From NCBI RefSeq assembly GCF_004217045.1, contig NZ_SGXM01000002.1, forward strand, positions 62,001 to 126,000: 64,000 bases of DNA. Direction: 5' to 3'. Below are positions 1-8,827 of this stretch, in pieces (position 1 is the stretch's first letter; each line of letters starts with the position of its first letter). Under the pieces are notes generated by a model that was not told where the DNA came from, searched no databases, and saw nothing but the letters and a program-made list of their open reading frames with translations. The position numbers and the translations under genes are program-made. The DNA comes from Cupriavidus agavae (GTDB lineage Bacteria > Pseudomonadota > Gammaproteobacteria > Burkholderiales > Burkholderiaceae).

Positions 1-1
1 C

Positions 2-1360
2 ACGGGGCTGGTGCCGTCCGATGTAGCCGCCACGCTGGCCCGCGCGCTGCTGCGGGTGGACGAGGAAGGGCCCGGGGCGGTGCGGCTCGATCCCCAGCGC
101 GAGGACGCCTATTTCAACTACGAAGCCCGGCTGATGGAGGTGGCGGGCGCCGACGCCGGGGGCCGGCTCCATGTGGCGCGCAGCCGGAACGACATCCTGG
201 CCACGCTCGACCGCCTGCGCGCCCGCGACGCCGTGCTGGCGCTGCTGGCCGTGCTGGCCGAGACCCGGGAGGCCGTGCTGCACAAGGCGGACACCCATGC
301 CGATGCCGTGATGCCCGGCTACACGCACCTGCAGGCCGCGCAGCCGATTACCTACGGCTACTACCTGGCCGGCGTGGCCCAGGCGCTCGGGCGCGACATG
401 GGCCGGCTGCTGCGCGCGCTGGATACACTCGATGCCTGCCCGCTCGGCGCCGGGGCGCTGGCCGGTACCGCGTTTCCGATCGACCGCTCGGCCACGGCCC
501 GCTGGCTCGGCTTTTCCGGCTTCGCCCCGAATGCGCTCGACGCGGTGGCCTCGCGAGACTTCGCCTGGGAAATCCAGTCGGCCATCACGATGGCCACGGT
601 GACCTGGGGCCGGGTGGCGCAGGATCTGTATGTGTGGGCCACGCCCGAGTTCGGCCTGATCGATTTTCCGGACAGCGTGGCCGGCACGTCGAGCATCATG
701 CCGCAGAAGAAGAACCCGGTCGTGCTCGAATATCTGAAAGGCAAGGGCGGGACGATGATCGGCCTGCTTACCGCCACGCTGGGGGCACTCAAGGGCTCGC
801 ATTTCACCCATTCGGGGGATGGCAACCGCGAGACCATGCGCGGCTTCTGGGAGGCCATCGAGGAAAGCCAGCGCTGCGCCAGCCTGCTGCGGCTGGTGCT
901 GGACAATGCCGAGCCGCAGCGCGCGGCCATGCTGGCACGGGCGCGGCGCGATTTCTCGTCGGCCACCGACCTCGCCGACATGCTGGTGCGCGATGCCGCG
1001 ATGTCGTTCCGCGAGGCGCACCACGTGGTGGGCGCCGTGGTGCGCGAGGCGCTGGACCGCCACCTGCCGGCCTGCGAGATCGACAGCGCCATGGTGAACC
1101 GCGCTGCGCTGCAGGTGACTGGCCGGGCGCTTCAGGTGGAGGCCGAAACCGTGGCGCGCTGCCTTGACCCGGTACAGGGCGTTGCCGCCCGCCTGGCCGC
1201 CGGCGGACCGGCGCCGGTGCTGGTGCGGGAGCAGGTGGCGGCTCAGCTGGGCGAAGTGGCGCGCGACCGGGAAGCGATGGCGACAGTGGGTGGCCGGGTG
1301 GCGGCAGCGCGGGCGGGGTTGCAACAGGCGCTGGAAGCGTTGGCGGCAGCCCCGGCCTGA
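2..1360 (+). CDS. Argininosuccinate-lyase-family (fumarase/aspartase superfamily) C-N lyase, 5' end outside window
   Basis: The frame is open to the left edge, so the N-terminus (about 50 residues compared with ArgH) is missing; a GTG at 11 is probably internal. Visible marks of the argininosuccinate lyase family are ARSRNDI near the start, the TxxQ-type stretch GYTHLQAAQPIT, and the superfamily signature GTSSIMPQKKNP, which carries the mobile-loop catalytic serine. Family members eliminate fumarate from N-substituted aspartates such as argininosuccinate. The next gene is a FAD oxidase of amino acids or amines, not an arginine biosynthesis gene, so a catabolic paralogue acting on an N-succinyl-type substrate (as in EDDS lyase) is as likely as ArgH itself. 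That alternative is inference from context. Confidence 0.8.
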   Translation, partial: TGLVPSDVAATLARALLRVDEEGPGAVRLDPQREDAYFNYEARLMEVAGADAGGRLHVARSRNDILATLDRLRARDAVLALLAVLAETREAVLHKADTHADAVMPGYTHLQAAQPITYGYYLAGVAQALGRDMGRLLRALDTLDACPLGAGALAGTAFPIDRSATARWLGFSGFAPNALDAVASRDFAWEIQSAITMATVTWGRVAQDLYVWATPEFGLIDFPDSVAGTSSIMPQKKNPVVLEYLKGKGGTMIGLLTATLGALKGSHFTHSGDGNRETMRGFWEAIEESQRCASLLRLVLDNAEPQRAAMLARARRDFSSATDLADMLVRDAAMSFREAHHVVGAVVREALDRHLPACEIDSAMVNRAALQVTGRALQVEAETVARCLDPVQGVAARLAAGGPAPVLVREQVAAQLGEVARDREAMATVGGRVAAARAGLQQALEALAAAPA

Positions 1361-1406
1361 CCGTCAGGCGGGGGCGGGCGCGACCGGCCACGCTAGAATC
1401 GCGCCC

Positions 1407-2726
1407 ATGCAACCGATTCGCAAACGCCCCGCCATCGACGGCCAGCTTGGCTGGTTCGACACCTCCCCCTCGCGCCACACGGCCATTGGCCAGCCCCTGC
1501 AGGGCCGGCATCAGTTCGATTTTGCGGTGATCGGCGCCGGGTTTACGGGCGTGGCGCTGGCGCGGCGGCTGGCCGAACTGCATCCGGGCGCGCGGATCGC
1601 GCTGGTCGAGGCGCTGGAGGTCGGGCAGGGCGCTTCCGGGCGCAATGCCGGCTTCATCATCGACATTCCCCACAACGTGGATGGCGGCGAGGCCGATGCG
1701 GAGGCCAACCGGCAACTGCACGCGCTGAACCTGTCGGCGATCGAGCGGCTGCGGGGGCTCAGGGACGCCCACGGCATCGACTGCGACTGGCAGGACGCCG
1801 GCAAGTACATGTCGGCGCACGAGACCGCCCATATCGGTGCGCTGGAGCAGTTCGCCGCCGGATTGCAGGCCGCCGGGTTTGCCCACGAGTTCGTGTCGGG
1901 CAATGCACTCGCGGAGCGGCTGGGCACCGATTATTACCAGGCGGCGATCTACACGCCGGGCAACGTACTGGTCAACCCGGCATCGCTGGTGCGCGGACTG
2001 GCGGCGGCGCTGCCGGCATCGGTGACGGTCTTCCGCAACAGCGCGGTGACGGCGATCCGCTACGGCAAGCCGCACGCGCTGACATTCGCGCCGGGCACGC
2101 TGGTCGCTGATACGCTCGTGCTGACGGCCGGCAGCTTCAGCGAGGCGTTCGGCCAGGTGCGCAACCGGCTGGCCACGCTGTTTACCTATGCGTCGCTGAC
2201 CGAGCCGCTGGACGATGCCGAGCGGGCGCACTTCGCCAACGTCCGGCCATGGGGCAGTACCTCGGCCCATCCGGCCGGCACGACGGTGCGCTACACGCCC
2301 GACGGGCGGATTTTTGTCCGGAACACGTTCCACTACCGGCCGGCGATGCACGCCAGCCCGGCGGACCTGCGCGCGGCGGCCGCCAGCCACCGGCAATCGT
2401 TCGAAGCACGCTTCCCGCGGCTGGCCCGCAAGCCGTTTGCCTATACGTGGGGCGGGCTGATCAGCATGACGCTGAACCATCATTCCGTGTTTCGCCGCGA
2501 GGACGAGAACCTGTTCAGCGTGGTGGGCTGCAACGGAGTGGGCGTGGCCAAGGGGACCTACCTGGGGCACTACATGGCTGAGTACATGGCCGGGCAGGGT
2601 GGTGCGGAGGTCGACTATATCCTCGCCAACAGCCGGCCCAGCTGGATTCCGCCGGAGCCGGTCCGGGGGCTTGGTGCGGCGTTGCGCCTGCGGCGCGAGC
2701 TGGCCGGGGCGGGCGGCGAGATCTGA
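1407..2726 (+). CDS. FAD-dependent amino-acid/amine oxidoreductase (DAO family)
   Basis: A 439-residue protein of the D-amino-acid oxidase / gamma-glutamylputrescine oxidase fold. A Rossmann FAD motif (AVIGAGFTGVALARRL) begins about 35 residues in, followed by the GASGRNAGF segment usual in PuuB-like oxidases, and a C-terminal FAD-contact stretch around VGCNGVGVAKGTYLG. The ATG at 1407 is chosen because the fold starts from there; the open frame upstream is a shadow of the lyase gene. It lies 46 bp behind the lyase on the same strand and is probably co-transcribed with it. Together they could split and then oxidise an N-substituted amino acid; the substrate is not known. A strong terminator follows at once. 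Confidence 0.8.
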   Translation: MQPIRKRPAIDGQLGWFDTSPSRHTAIGQPLQGRHQFDFAVIGAGFTGVALARRLAELHPGARIALVEALEVGQGASGRNAGFIIDIPHNVDGGEADAEANRQLHALNLSAIERLRGLRDAHGIDCDWQDAGKYMSAHETAHIGALEQFAAGLQAAGFAHEFVSGNALAERLGTDYYQAAIYTPGNVLVNPASLVRGLAAALPASVTVFRNSAVTAIRYGKPHALTFAPGTLVADTLVLTAGSFSEAFGQVRNRLATLFTYASLTEPLDDAERAHFANVRPWGSTSAHPAGTTVRYTPDGRIFVRNTFHYRPAMHASPADLRAAAASHRQSFEARFPRLARKPFAYTWGGLISMTLNHHSVFRREDENLFSVVGCNGVGVAKGTYLGHYMAEYMAGQGGAEVDYILANSRPSWIPPEPVRGLGAALRLRRELAGAGGEI

Positions 2727-2741
2727 GCGGCGCTACATCGT

Positions 2742-2773
2742 AAAAACGCCAACCCGCGATGGGTTGGCGTTTT
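2742..2773. terminator. Bidirectional rho-independent terminator
   Basis: A perfect 13-bp inverted repeat (AAAACGCCAACCC / GGGTTGGCGTTTT, loop GCGAT) lies between the FAD oxidoreductase stop (plus) and the aceA stop (minus). The A run on one side and the T run on the other let it work for both converging genes. Confidence 0.9.
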
Positions 2774-2792
2774 CGTTACGGCAGGTTCCGGA

Positions 2793-4373
2793 TCAGAACT
2801 GGTTCATCGTGTTGTCCTTGCCGGCCGCCTTCAGGGCAGCTTCGCCGCTGAAGTATTCCTTGTGGTCGTCGCCGATGTCCGAGCCCGACATGTTCTGGTG
2901 CTTGACGCAGGCGATGCCCTGGCGGATTTCCTTGCGCTGCACGCCAGCCACGTAGCCGAGCATGCCCTGTTCGCCGAAGTATTCCTTGGCCAGGTTGTCG
3001 GTCGACAGTGCGGCCGTGTGGTACGTCGGCAGCGTGATCAGGTGGTGGAAGATGCCGGCTTCGCGGGCCGCGTCGGCCTGGAAGGTGCGGATCTTCTCGT
3101 CGGCCAGCTTTGCCAGCTCGGTCTCGTCGTACTCCACGCTCATCAGCTGGCCGCGCTCGTAGGCCGAGACGTCCTTGCCTGCTTCCTTCATCGCGTCATA
3201 GGCCTGCTGGCGGAAGTTCAGCGTCCAGTTGAACGACGGGCTGTTGTTGTACACCAGCTTGGCGTTCGGGATGACCTTGCGGATTTCGCGGACCATGCCG
3301 GCGATCTGCTCGATATGCGGCTTTTCGGTTTCGATCCAGAGCAGGTCGGCGCCGTTCTGCAGCGACGTGATGCTGTCCAGCACGCAGCGGGCCTCGCCCG
3401 TGCCGGCGCGGAACTGGAACAGGTTGCTCGGCAGGCGCTTCGGACGCAGCAGCTTGCCTTCGCGCTTGATCACCACGTCGCCGTTGCCCAGCTCGGCCGA
3501 CGAGATTTCCTCGCAGTCGAGGAACGAGTTGTACTGGTCGCCCAGGTCGCCCGGGGTGTGGGTCACGGCGATCTGCTTGGTCAGGCCGGCGCCCAGCGAG
3601 TCAGTGCGGGTCACGATGATGCCGTCGTCCACGCCCAGTTCGAGGAACGCGTAGCGGATGGCGCGCACCTTGGCCAGGAAGTCCTCGTGCGGCACGGTGA
3701 CCTTGCCGTCCTGGTGGCCGCATTGCTTCTCGTCGGACACCTGGTTCTCGATCTGGATGCAGCAGGCACCGGCTTCGATGAACTGCTTGGCCAGCAGGTA
3801 GGTGGCCTCGGCGTTGCCGAAACCGGCGTCGATATCGGCGATGATGGGCACCACGTGGGTCACGTGGTTGTCGATCTTCTCCTGGATCGCGGCCTTGGCC
3901 GGGCCTTCGGCGGCGTCCAGCTCGCGGAACAGGCCGCCCAGCTCACGGGCGTCGGCCTGGCGCAGGAACGTGTACAGCTCGCGGATCAGTGCGCTGACCG
4001 AGGTCTTCTCGTGCATCGACTGGTCCGGCAGTGGGCCGAACTCCGAGCGCAGCGCGGCAACCATCCAGCCCGACAGGTAGAGATAGCGGCGCTCGGTGCT
4101 CTTGAAGTGCTTCTTGATCGAGATCATCTTCTGCTGGCCGATGAAACCGTGCCAGCAACCGAGCGACTGGGTGTACTTCGACGGGTCGGCGTCATAGGCG
4201 GCCATGTCGGCACGCATGATCTTTGCCGTGTAGCGGGCGATGTCCAGGCCGGTCTTGAAGCGGTTCTGGGCGCGCATGCGGGCGGCGTATTCGGGATTGA
4301 TCGCGTCCCACGCGCTGCCGTGTTCTGCCTTCAAACCAGCAATTGCCTTGATGTCGTCTTGATATTGGGCCAT
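2793..4373 (-). CDS. aceA: Isocitrate lyase (long form)
   Basis: Cleaves isocitrate to glyoxylate and succinate, the first step of the glyoxylate shunt used on acetate and fatty acids. The 526-residue length fits the long ICL type known from Pseudomonas and Burkholderia rather than the roughly 430-residue E. coli form. The active-site loop is present as KQCGH (canonical KKCGH with a Q), with the Mg-binding IADIDAGFGN region before it and the NNSPSFNW stretch after it. The ATG at 4373 is preceded by an AGGAGAGACAAA Shine-Dalgarno region. The gene stands alone and has a 400-bp upstream region with a palindromic operator-like site. Confidence 0.96.
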   Translation of the reverse strand: MAQYQDDIKAIAGLKAEHGSAWDAINPEYAARMRAQNRFKTGLDIARYTAKIMRADMAAYDADPSKYTQSLGCWHGFIGQQKMISIKKHFKSTERRYLYLSGWMVAALRSEFGPLPDQSMHEKTSVSALIRELYTFLRQADARELGGLFRELDAAEGPAKAAIQEKIDNHVTHVVPIIADIDAGFGNAEATYLLAKQFIEAGACCIQIENQVSDEKQCGHQDGKVTVPHEDFLAKVRAIRYAFLELGVDDGIIVTRTDSLGAGLTKQIAVTHTPGDLGDQYNSFLDCEEISSAELGNGDVVIKREGKLLRPKRLPSNLFQFRAGTGEARCVLDSITSLQNGADLLWIETEKPHIEQIAGMVREIRKVIPNAKLVYNNSPSFNWTLNFRQQAYDAMKEAGKDVSAYERGQLMSVEYDETELAKLADEKIRTFQADAAREAGIFHHLITLPTYHTAALSTDNLAKEYFGEQGMLGYVAGVQRKEIRQGIACVKHQNMSGSDIGDDHKEYFSGEAALKAAGKDNTMNQF

Positions 4374-4779
4374 TTGTCTCTCCTAGGGGCCAAGCGCGTT
4401 TGAATAAACCGTTGAGCTTGTCGCTGTCGTTTCTGGAAGCGACTGCATGGAGAAAATTGTAGCTGCGGACTGGTGCGTCGCAACAAGGTCTTATATAAGA
4501 CATAAGACTTAATTTTTCCTTATCTTTCATATAGTTAGTTGTTGCGTTTTGCGATGTGGAATGATTTTTCAGGCAACGGGAAGGGTGGTGCCGCCCGAAC
4601 CCTCCCCATTTTTCGTATCGTGAAACGGCCTTTCGGGTCTTGAACCGACGCGCTCCCCGGCGCATCGGTTGGTCTTCGCCATGACGCCCGATGAGCCGCC
4701 CAGGATGCGTGCATCTTCGAACGCATTGCGATAACTTTTCTTATCGCAAGCGTAAGAGCCCGATGCTAAACTCCGCGCC
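4374..4779. promoter_or_regulatory. aceA / recombinase divergent intergenic region
   Basis: A 406-bp non-coding stretch between the divergent aceA and recombinase genes. It is markedly more AT-rich around 4485-4545 than its surroundings. The main recognisable element is the palindrome listed separately. A short AT-rich segment (TTTTCTTATCGCAAGCG, about 4735-4751) lies just upstream of the recombinase gene. No convincing small gene was found; the open frames here lack codon-position bias. Confidence 0.6.
4488..4508. promoter_or_regulatory. Palindromic operator-like site upstream of aceA
   Basis: GTCTTATATAAGAC is a perfect 14-bp palindrome, followed directly by a third half-site ATAAGAC. It lies about 115 bp upstream of the aceA start, where an operator or activator site would be expected. 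Such ATAAGAC half-sites resemble targets of GntR/FCD-family regulators; that assignment is inference. Confidence 0.55.
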
Positions 4780-6453
4780 ATGGAAAATCGCCCGCACCCT
4801 CTCGACTTCCCCGACGCCGACGAACTGGCCGCGCTGCGGGCCTGGCACGCCGGCCTGTCCACCCGGGCGGCCGTGGCGCAGTACCTGGACGCGGTGCGGT
4901 CGCACGGCCAGTCATCGCGCGGCATCCTGGGCGGCATCCGCCGCCGGCTGGCAGCCTACGCGCGGTACCGCCTGCGCGAGGATCTGGCGGTGTTGTTCGA
5001 GATTGGCGCCGCCGGGCGGGAGAAGCAGGGCAGGGCTGCCGACCAGGCCATCGAGACGCTGCGCAAGCTGCCGCCGCCGGTGCCCGCCATTTCCGACGAT
5101 ATCGCGCTGTGGATTGCCCCTGCGGCGGTCGAAGCCCTGCGGGCCGAGGACATCCACACGCTGGCCGACCTGACCGTACGGATTCCGCGCCGCAAGCAAT
5201 GGTGGGCCGCCATTCCGGGGCTGGGGCGCCATGGCGCCCGGCGCATCGAGGCATTCTTCGCGGCGCACCCCGCACTGACGGACCGTGCCCGGGCGCTGAT
5301 CGCCGCCGAGCCACGTGGCATGATCGTGCCGTGGGAGCAGATGGGGCGGCTGCCGCATCAGGTGGACGGGTCGCTGGGGCAGTTCCGGGCGCCGCGCGAG
5401 ACCTGCGCGCTGGCCGCCGACAACGACTACGCCGCCGTGCAGGCCTGGCTGGCGCTGCACGAATCGCCGGCCACGCAGCGCGCCTACCGCAAGGAAGCCG
5501 AGCGGCTGATCCTGTGGGCCATCATCGAGACTGGCCGTCCGCTCTCGTCGCTGACCACCGAGGACGCCACGGCCTATCGCAATTTCCTGCGCCAGCCGGC
5601 GCCGCGCGAGCGTTGGGTTGGCCCCGCGCGCCCGCGCAGCGCCCCGGACTGGAAACCGTTTACCGATGGCTTGTCGCCGCGATCGGCCGCCTATGCGTTA
5701 CAGGTGATCGGGGCGCTGTTCCGCTGGCTGGTGCAGCAACGCTATGTGCTGGCCAACCCGTTCGCCGGCCTCAAGGTGCGCGGGGGAAGCCGCACGGCGG
5801 CGCTCGATGTCTCGCATGCGTTCTCGGAAGGCGAGTGGATGTTGACGCGCAGCATCGCCGACGGGCTGGAATGGTCCTACGGCTGGGAGGCGCCGGCCGC
5901 CCAGCGGCTGCGCTTCATCCTGGACTTCACGTACGCCACGGGGCTGCGGGCCAGCGAACTGGTGGGCGCCACGCTGCGCAACATCGAAACCGATATCCAC
6001 GGCGACCACTGGCTGCAACTGGTGGGCAAGGGCGCCAGGGCCGGCCGGGTGGCGCTGCCGCCGATGGCGCGCAACGCGCTGGACCGCTATCTGGTCGAGC
6101 GTCAGTTACCGGTAACGCGTGCACTCTGGGAGCCGGGCACGCCGCTGGTGGGCAACCTGGCGGCCGATGACAGCGGCGGCATCACGGGCGCGCGGCTCTG
6201 GATGGTGATGAAGCGATTTTTCGCCACGGCGGCCGCTCAGCTGGAGGCGGAGCGCCCGGCCACGGCCGGGAAGCTGCGCAAGGCCAGCCCGCACTGGCTG
6301 CGCCATACCCATGCCACCCATGCGCTGGCGCGGGGCGCGGAACTGACGACGGTGCGCGACAACCTGCGCCACGCGTCGGTCTCGACCACATCGCTCTATC
6401 TGCACGGCGACAGCGTCAAGCGGGCACGCCAGATGGAGTCTGCGTTCGGCTGA
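4780..6453 (+). CDS. Tyrosine recombinase / phage-integrase-family protein with extended N-terminus
   Basis: A 557-residue protein. The C-terminal half is a tyrosine recombinase: first catalytic Arg in ATGLRASEL, the HxxR box in HWLRHTHATH, the second histidine in LRHASVSTTS and the nucleophile Tyr in SLYLHG. The N-terminal 200 residues are a helical extension with a helix-hairpin-helix-like segment (IPGLGRHGARRIEAFF), as in the DUF3701 integrase subgroup common in Burkholderiaceae. A core-binding domain follows (residues about 220-320). No attachment-site duplication, tRNA or cargo is seen around it, so it is probably a resident recombinase rather than part of an element. The role in the cell is unknown. 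Confidence 0.85.
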   Translation: MENRPHPLDFPDADELAALRAWHAGLSTRAAVAQYLDAVRSHGQSSRGILGGIRRRLAAYARYRLREDLAVLFEIGAAGREKQGRAADQAIETLRKLPPPVPAISDDIALWIAPAAVEALRAEDIHTLADLTVRIPRRKQWWAAIPGLGRHGARRIEAFFAAHPALTDRARALIAAEPRGMIVPWEQMGRLPHQVDGSLGQFRAPRETCALAADNDYAAVQAWLALHESPATQRAYRKEAERLILWAIIETGRPLSSLTTEDATAYRNFLRQPAPRERWVGPARPRSAPDWKPFTDGLSPRSAAYALQVIGALFRWLVQQRYVLANPFAGLKVRGGSRTAALDVSHAFSEGEWMLTRSIADGLEWSYGWEAPAAQRLRFILDFTYATGLRASELVGATLRNIETDIHGDHWLQLVGKGARAGRVALPPMARNALDRYLVERQLPVTRALWEPGTPLVGNLAADDSGGITGARLWMVMKRFFATAAAQLEAERPATAGKLRKASPHWLRHTHATHALARGAELTTVRDNLRHASVSTTSLYLHGDSVKRARQMESAFG

Positions 6454-6543
6454 TTGAAACGCGCGGCAGGGCAGCGTTCAAAATGCCGCACCTGACAAAG
6501 ACACAAAGAGTATTTAGAGTAACTGATTGACCGAAAGGAAGAC

Positions 6544-7434
6544 ATGGTGCAGCCAATGCGCAGGGAAGTACATGCAGACGATATCGAACTGGGCCGTCCG
6601 CTGAAGTCGGCGCTGGTCGACGCGCTGGGCTTTCCGGTGGCGGACGAAGGGACCGTGTTCCGCACCGACCAGGAGCGCGCGCTGGTGCTGCAGGCTGGCC
6701 GTTGCTTCTGGGAGGGCGACATGGCGCCGCTGCGCGCCGATGCGCCGGGCAGCCAGTGGCACGACCGCTACGGGCTGCTGATCGGCACCTTGCTGCACGT
6801 CAAGCGCCCGGCCGATCCGAACCGGGCGGCAGTCAGCCGGCTGATCGGGTACAGCGACGGCGCGGTCTTCGTGGCCTGGCCGGGCCTGGCCGGCGCTCCG
6901 GTCGACGGCATTGCCGATGGCGAGACGGTGCTGTTCCGCGGGTTCTCCGGGACCAGCATCCATAGCTTCTCGGCGCGGGTCCAGGCCACCTCGCCGACAC
7001 CGTTCCCCTACTGGATGCTGAGCGAGATCCAGCATCTGGACGCACGCGAAATGCGTGGCAGCATCCGCGTACCGGTGCGGCTGGTGGGTGCGCTCGCGCC
7101 GGCCGAGGGTGGCGGCATGTCCCAGACCGTACTGATTACCGACCTGAGCCTTGGCGGCGCCTCGGTGTCGACGGCATCGAGCGAGCTGGGCCAGCCGGGC
7201 GTCCACGTGAAACTCGATTTCACGTTGCGGGCGGCCGGGCTGAAGACGAAGTTCTCGGTCGAGGGCTATACCCGCGAGGACCCGGACGCCGATCCCGCCG
7301 AGCCCTATCATCATGTCGGCGTGGCGTTCGACGCCTACGGCGAGCGCGAGGCGCTGCTGCTCCATTCCTATATCCACGAGCAGTTGCTCGAAAACGCGAC
7401 GATGCGTCCCGGCACCAGGGCCGAGCCGCTCTAA
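6544..7434 (+). CDS. YcgR-like PilZ-domain cyclic-di-GMP receptor
   Basis: A 296-residue protein with an N-terminal YcgR-like beta domain and a C-terminal PilZ domain. The PilZ binding motifs are present: RGSIR (RxxxR) at about residues 175-179 and DLSLGGA (D/NxSxxGG) about 25 residues later. Proteins of this layout bind cyclic-di-GMP and slow the flagellar motor or control exopolysaccharide. The start is supported by GAAAGGAAGAC just before the ATG. No flagellar genes are adjacent, so the actual target cannot be read from the context. Confidence 0.8.
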   Translation: MVQPMRREVHADDIELGRPLKSALVDALGFPVADEGTVFRTDQERALVLQAGRCFWEGDMAPLRADAPGSQWHDRYGLLIGTLLHVKRPADPNRAAVSRLIGYSDGAVFVAWPGLAGAPVDGIADGETVLFRGFSGTSIHSFSARVQATSPTPFPYWMLSEIQHLDAREMRGSIRVPVRLVGALAPAEGGGMSQTVLITDLSLGGASVSTASSELGQPGVHVKLDFTLRAAGLKTKFSVEGYTREDPDADPAEPYHHVGVAFDAYGEREALLLHSYIHEQLLENATMRPGTRAEPL

Positions 7435-7694
7435 GCCCCGCGGGCGCCGCTTGCGGGGTCGGGACCGGGGTCCCCCGGCCATGACTGTGTGGTCCAACGC
7501 ACCAAAACTCACAAATCGAAACGAACTAACGATTTGCTGCGTTGCAGGAGTCTGCTTAACTCCCTAGACGATCGCCGTCCGGCCGCCAGACCTTGCGTCT
7601 TCTGGCCGCCATCCATCTTTCAACGCCAACGAAGGCGGGCGCCTGCCCGTCGATGGCGATCGGGCAAATTTGCCTTAGGAAGGGGGGGAAGTAC

Positions 7695-8720
7695 ATGGAT
7701 CAGCCGCACACGTCCGCCTGTCAATGTCTGCCTGTCATGACAACCGGGGGGCTGCTGGACGTAGCCGAACCGGAAGCCGGGCAGCCCATGGCAGCCCGGC
7801 ATGACCCGTCAACACACACCGCGCGGACCTATCTGGACCGCCTGCAGCCCTACCTGAAGCCCGATGCCCGCGTCGGCGCCGGCAAGTTTCCCGAAGCGAC
7901 CATCCAGTTCACGCGCGGCATGCTCGCCAACGCGCATTACTTCAGCCATCCCAAGTGGATGGACAACTGGCTGGCTGAAGTGCACCGTTACCCGGAGCTG
8001 CGCGAGCGCTGGCTGTCCGTGACCGGGCCGCTCGACGGCAAGGTGCTGGTGGACGTGGGCTGCGGCCCCGGCAATGTACTGGCCACGCTGGGCGGCAAGC
8101 CGCGGATCGCCATTGGCGTGGATATTGCGGAGGGCAGCCTGGTGCGGGCGGCGTCGGTGGGCTACGTGCCGTTGCTGGCCGATGCGCACGACATGCCGCT
8201 GGCGTCCGGCATTGCCGACGTGGTGGCGATCAACGGCTCGCTGCATCACTGCGACGACATGGCGGCGGTGCTGCGCGAGGCGGCGCGGCTGGTCAAGCCG
8301 GGCGGCGTGCTGGTGACGGACCACGACCCCCAGCGCAGCGCCTGGCATTTCCGCGGCATCGCCATGGCGCTGTGGCGGCTGCGCGTGCCGGTCTACCGCT
8401 GGCTGAACCGGGGTGGACATGCCGCCGCCGACAACGAGCAGCAATGGGCGCTGGCCACGGAACTGCACCATCGTCCCGGCGATGGCATGACCGAGGCGCT
8501 GGCGCATAGCGTGTTCGACGCGATGGGCTGGAACGTGGGGGTGTTTCCGCACAACCACTATGTCGGCTCGCAGGCACTTAGCGGAGATATTGGCGACGCG
8601 CCGCTCAAGATCCGGGTGGCCCAGCGGCTCTCCGGCATCGCGCCGGGCACGCCGCAGGCCGCCATGAGCCTGTTCTGCGTGGCGCGTCCGCCGGCAATCA
8701 TGGCGGCGGGCCGGGCCTGA
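7695..8720 (+). CDS. Class I SAM-dependent methyltransferase
   Basis: A 341-residue protein with a Methyltransf_11-type core. Motif I is VLVDVGCGPGN, the acidic end of strand 2 is IGVDIAEGSL, motif II lies in DVVAINGSLHH and the post-motif is LVKPGGVLVTDHDP. About 110 residues precede the SAM core. The start at 7695 is preferred over upstream starts because of the purine-rich AGGAAGGGGGGAAG ahead of it. It stands alone between a PilZ gene and potassium-uptake genes; the methyl acceptor cannot be deduced. Confidence 0.75.
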   Translation: MDQPHTSACQCLPVMTTGGLLDVAEPEAGQPMAARHDPSTHTARTYLDRLQPYLKPDARVGAGKFPEATIQFTRGMLANAHYFSHPKWMDNWLAEVHRYPELRERWLSVTGPLDGKVLVDVGCGPGNVLATLGGKPRIAIGVDIAEGSLVRAASVGYVPLLADAHDMPLASGIADVVAINGSLHHCDDMAAVLREAARLVKPGGVLVTDHDPQRSAWHFRGIAMALWRLRVPVYRWLNRGGHAAADNEQQWALATELHHRPGDGMTEALAHSVFDAMGWNVGVFPHNHYVGSQALSGDIGDAPLKIRVAQRLSGIAPGTPQAAMSLFCVARPPAIMAAGRA

Positions 8721-8827
8721 GCCACTGGTAGATCGATCCTGACAGGGAGGGGGCGCGGCACGCCCGCCCCCGGGCTCCCCATGCGGCAACCCTGGATTTG
8801 TGGCGCACTTCGCCACACAATCCTTGC

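Noticed and set aside
1164..1406. Upstream extension of the FAD oxidoreductase frame
   Set aside because: The 81 extra residues are Arg/Trp-rich, overlap the lyase gene and precede a normal family start at 1407.
4535..4779. Short minus-strand frames upstream of aceA
   Set aside because: They are Arg/Ser/Cys-rich, have no recognisable domain and run through the recombinase gene's promoter region.
6455..6488. Inverted repeat TTGAAACGC / GCGTTCAA after the recombinase gene
   Set aside because: The stem is short and imperfect, and no T run follows on either strand, so it was not called a terminator.
7500..7545. CAAATCG / CGATTTG inverted repeat in the gap before the methyltransferase
   Set aside because: Only a 7-bp stem around a long AT-rich loop and with no matching regulator nearby; chance is likely.
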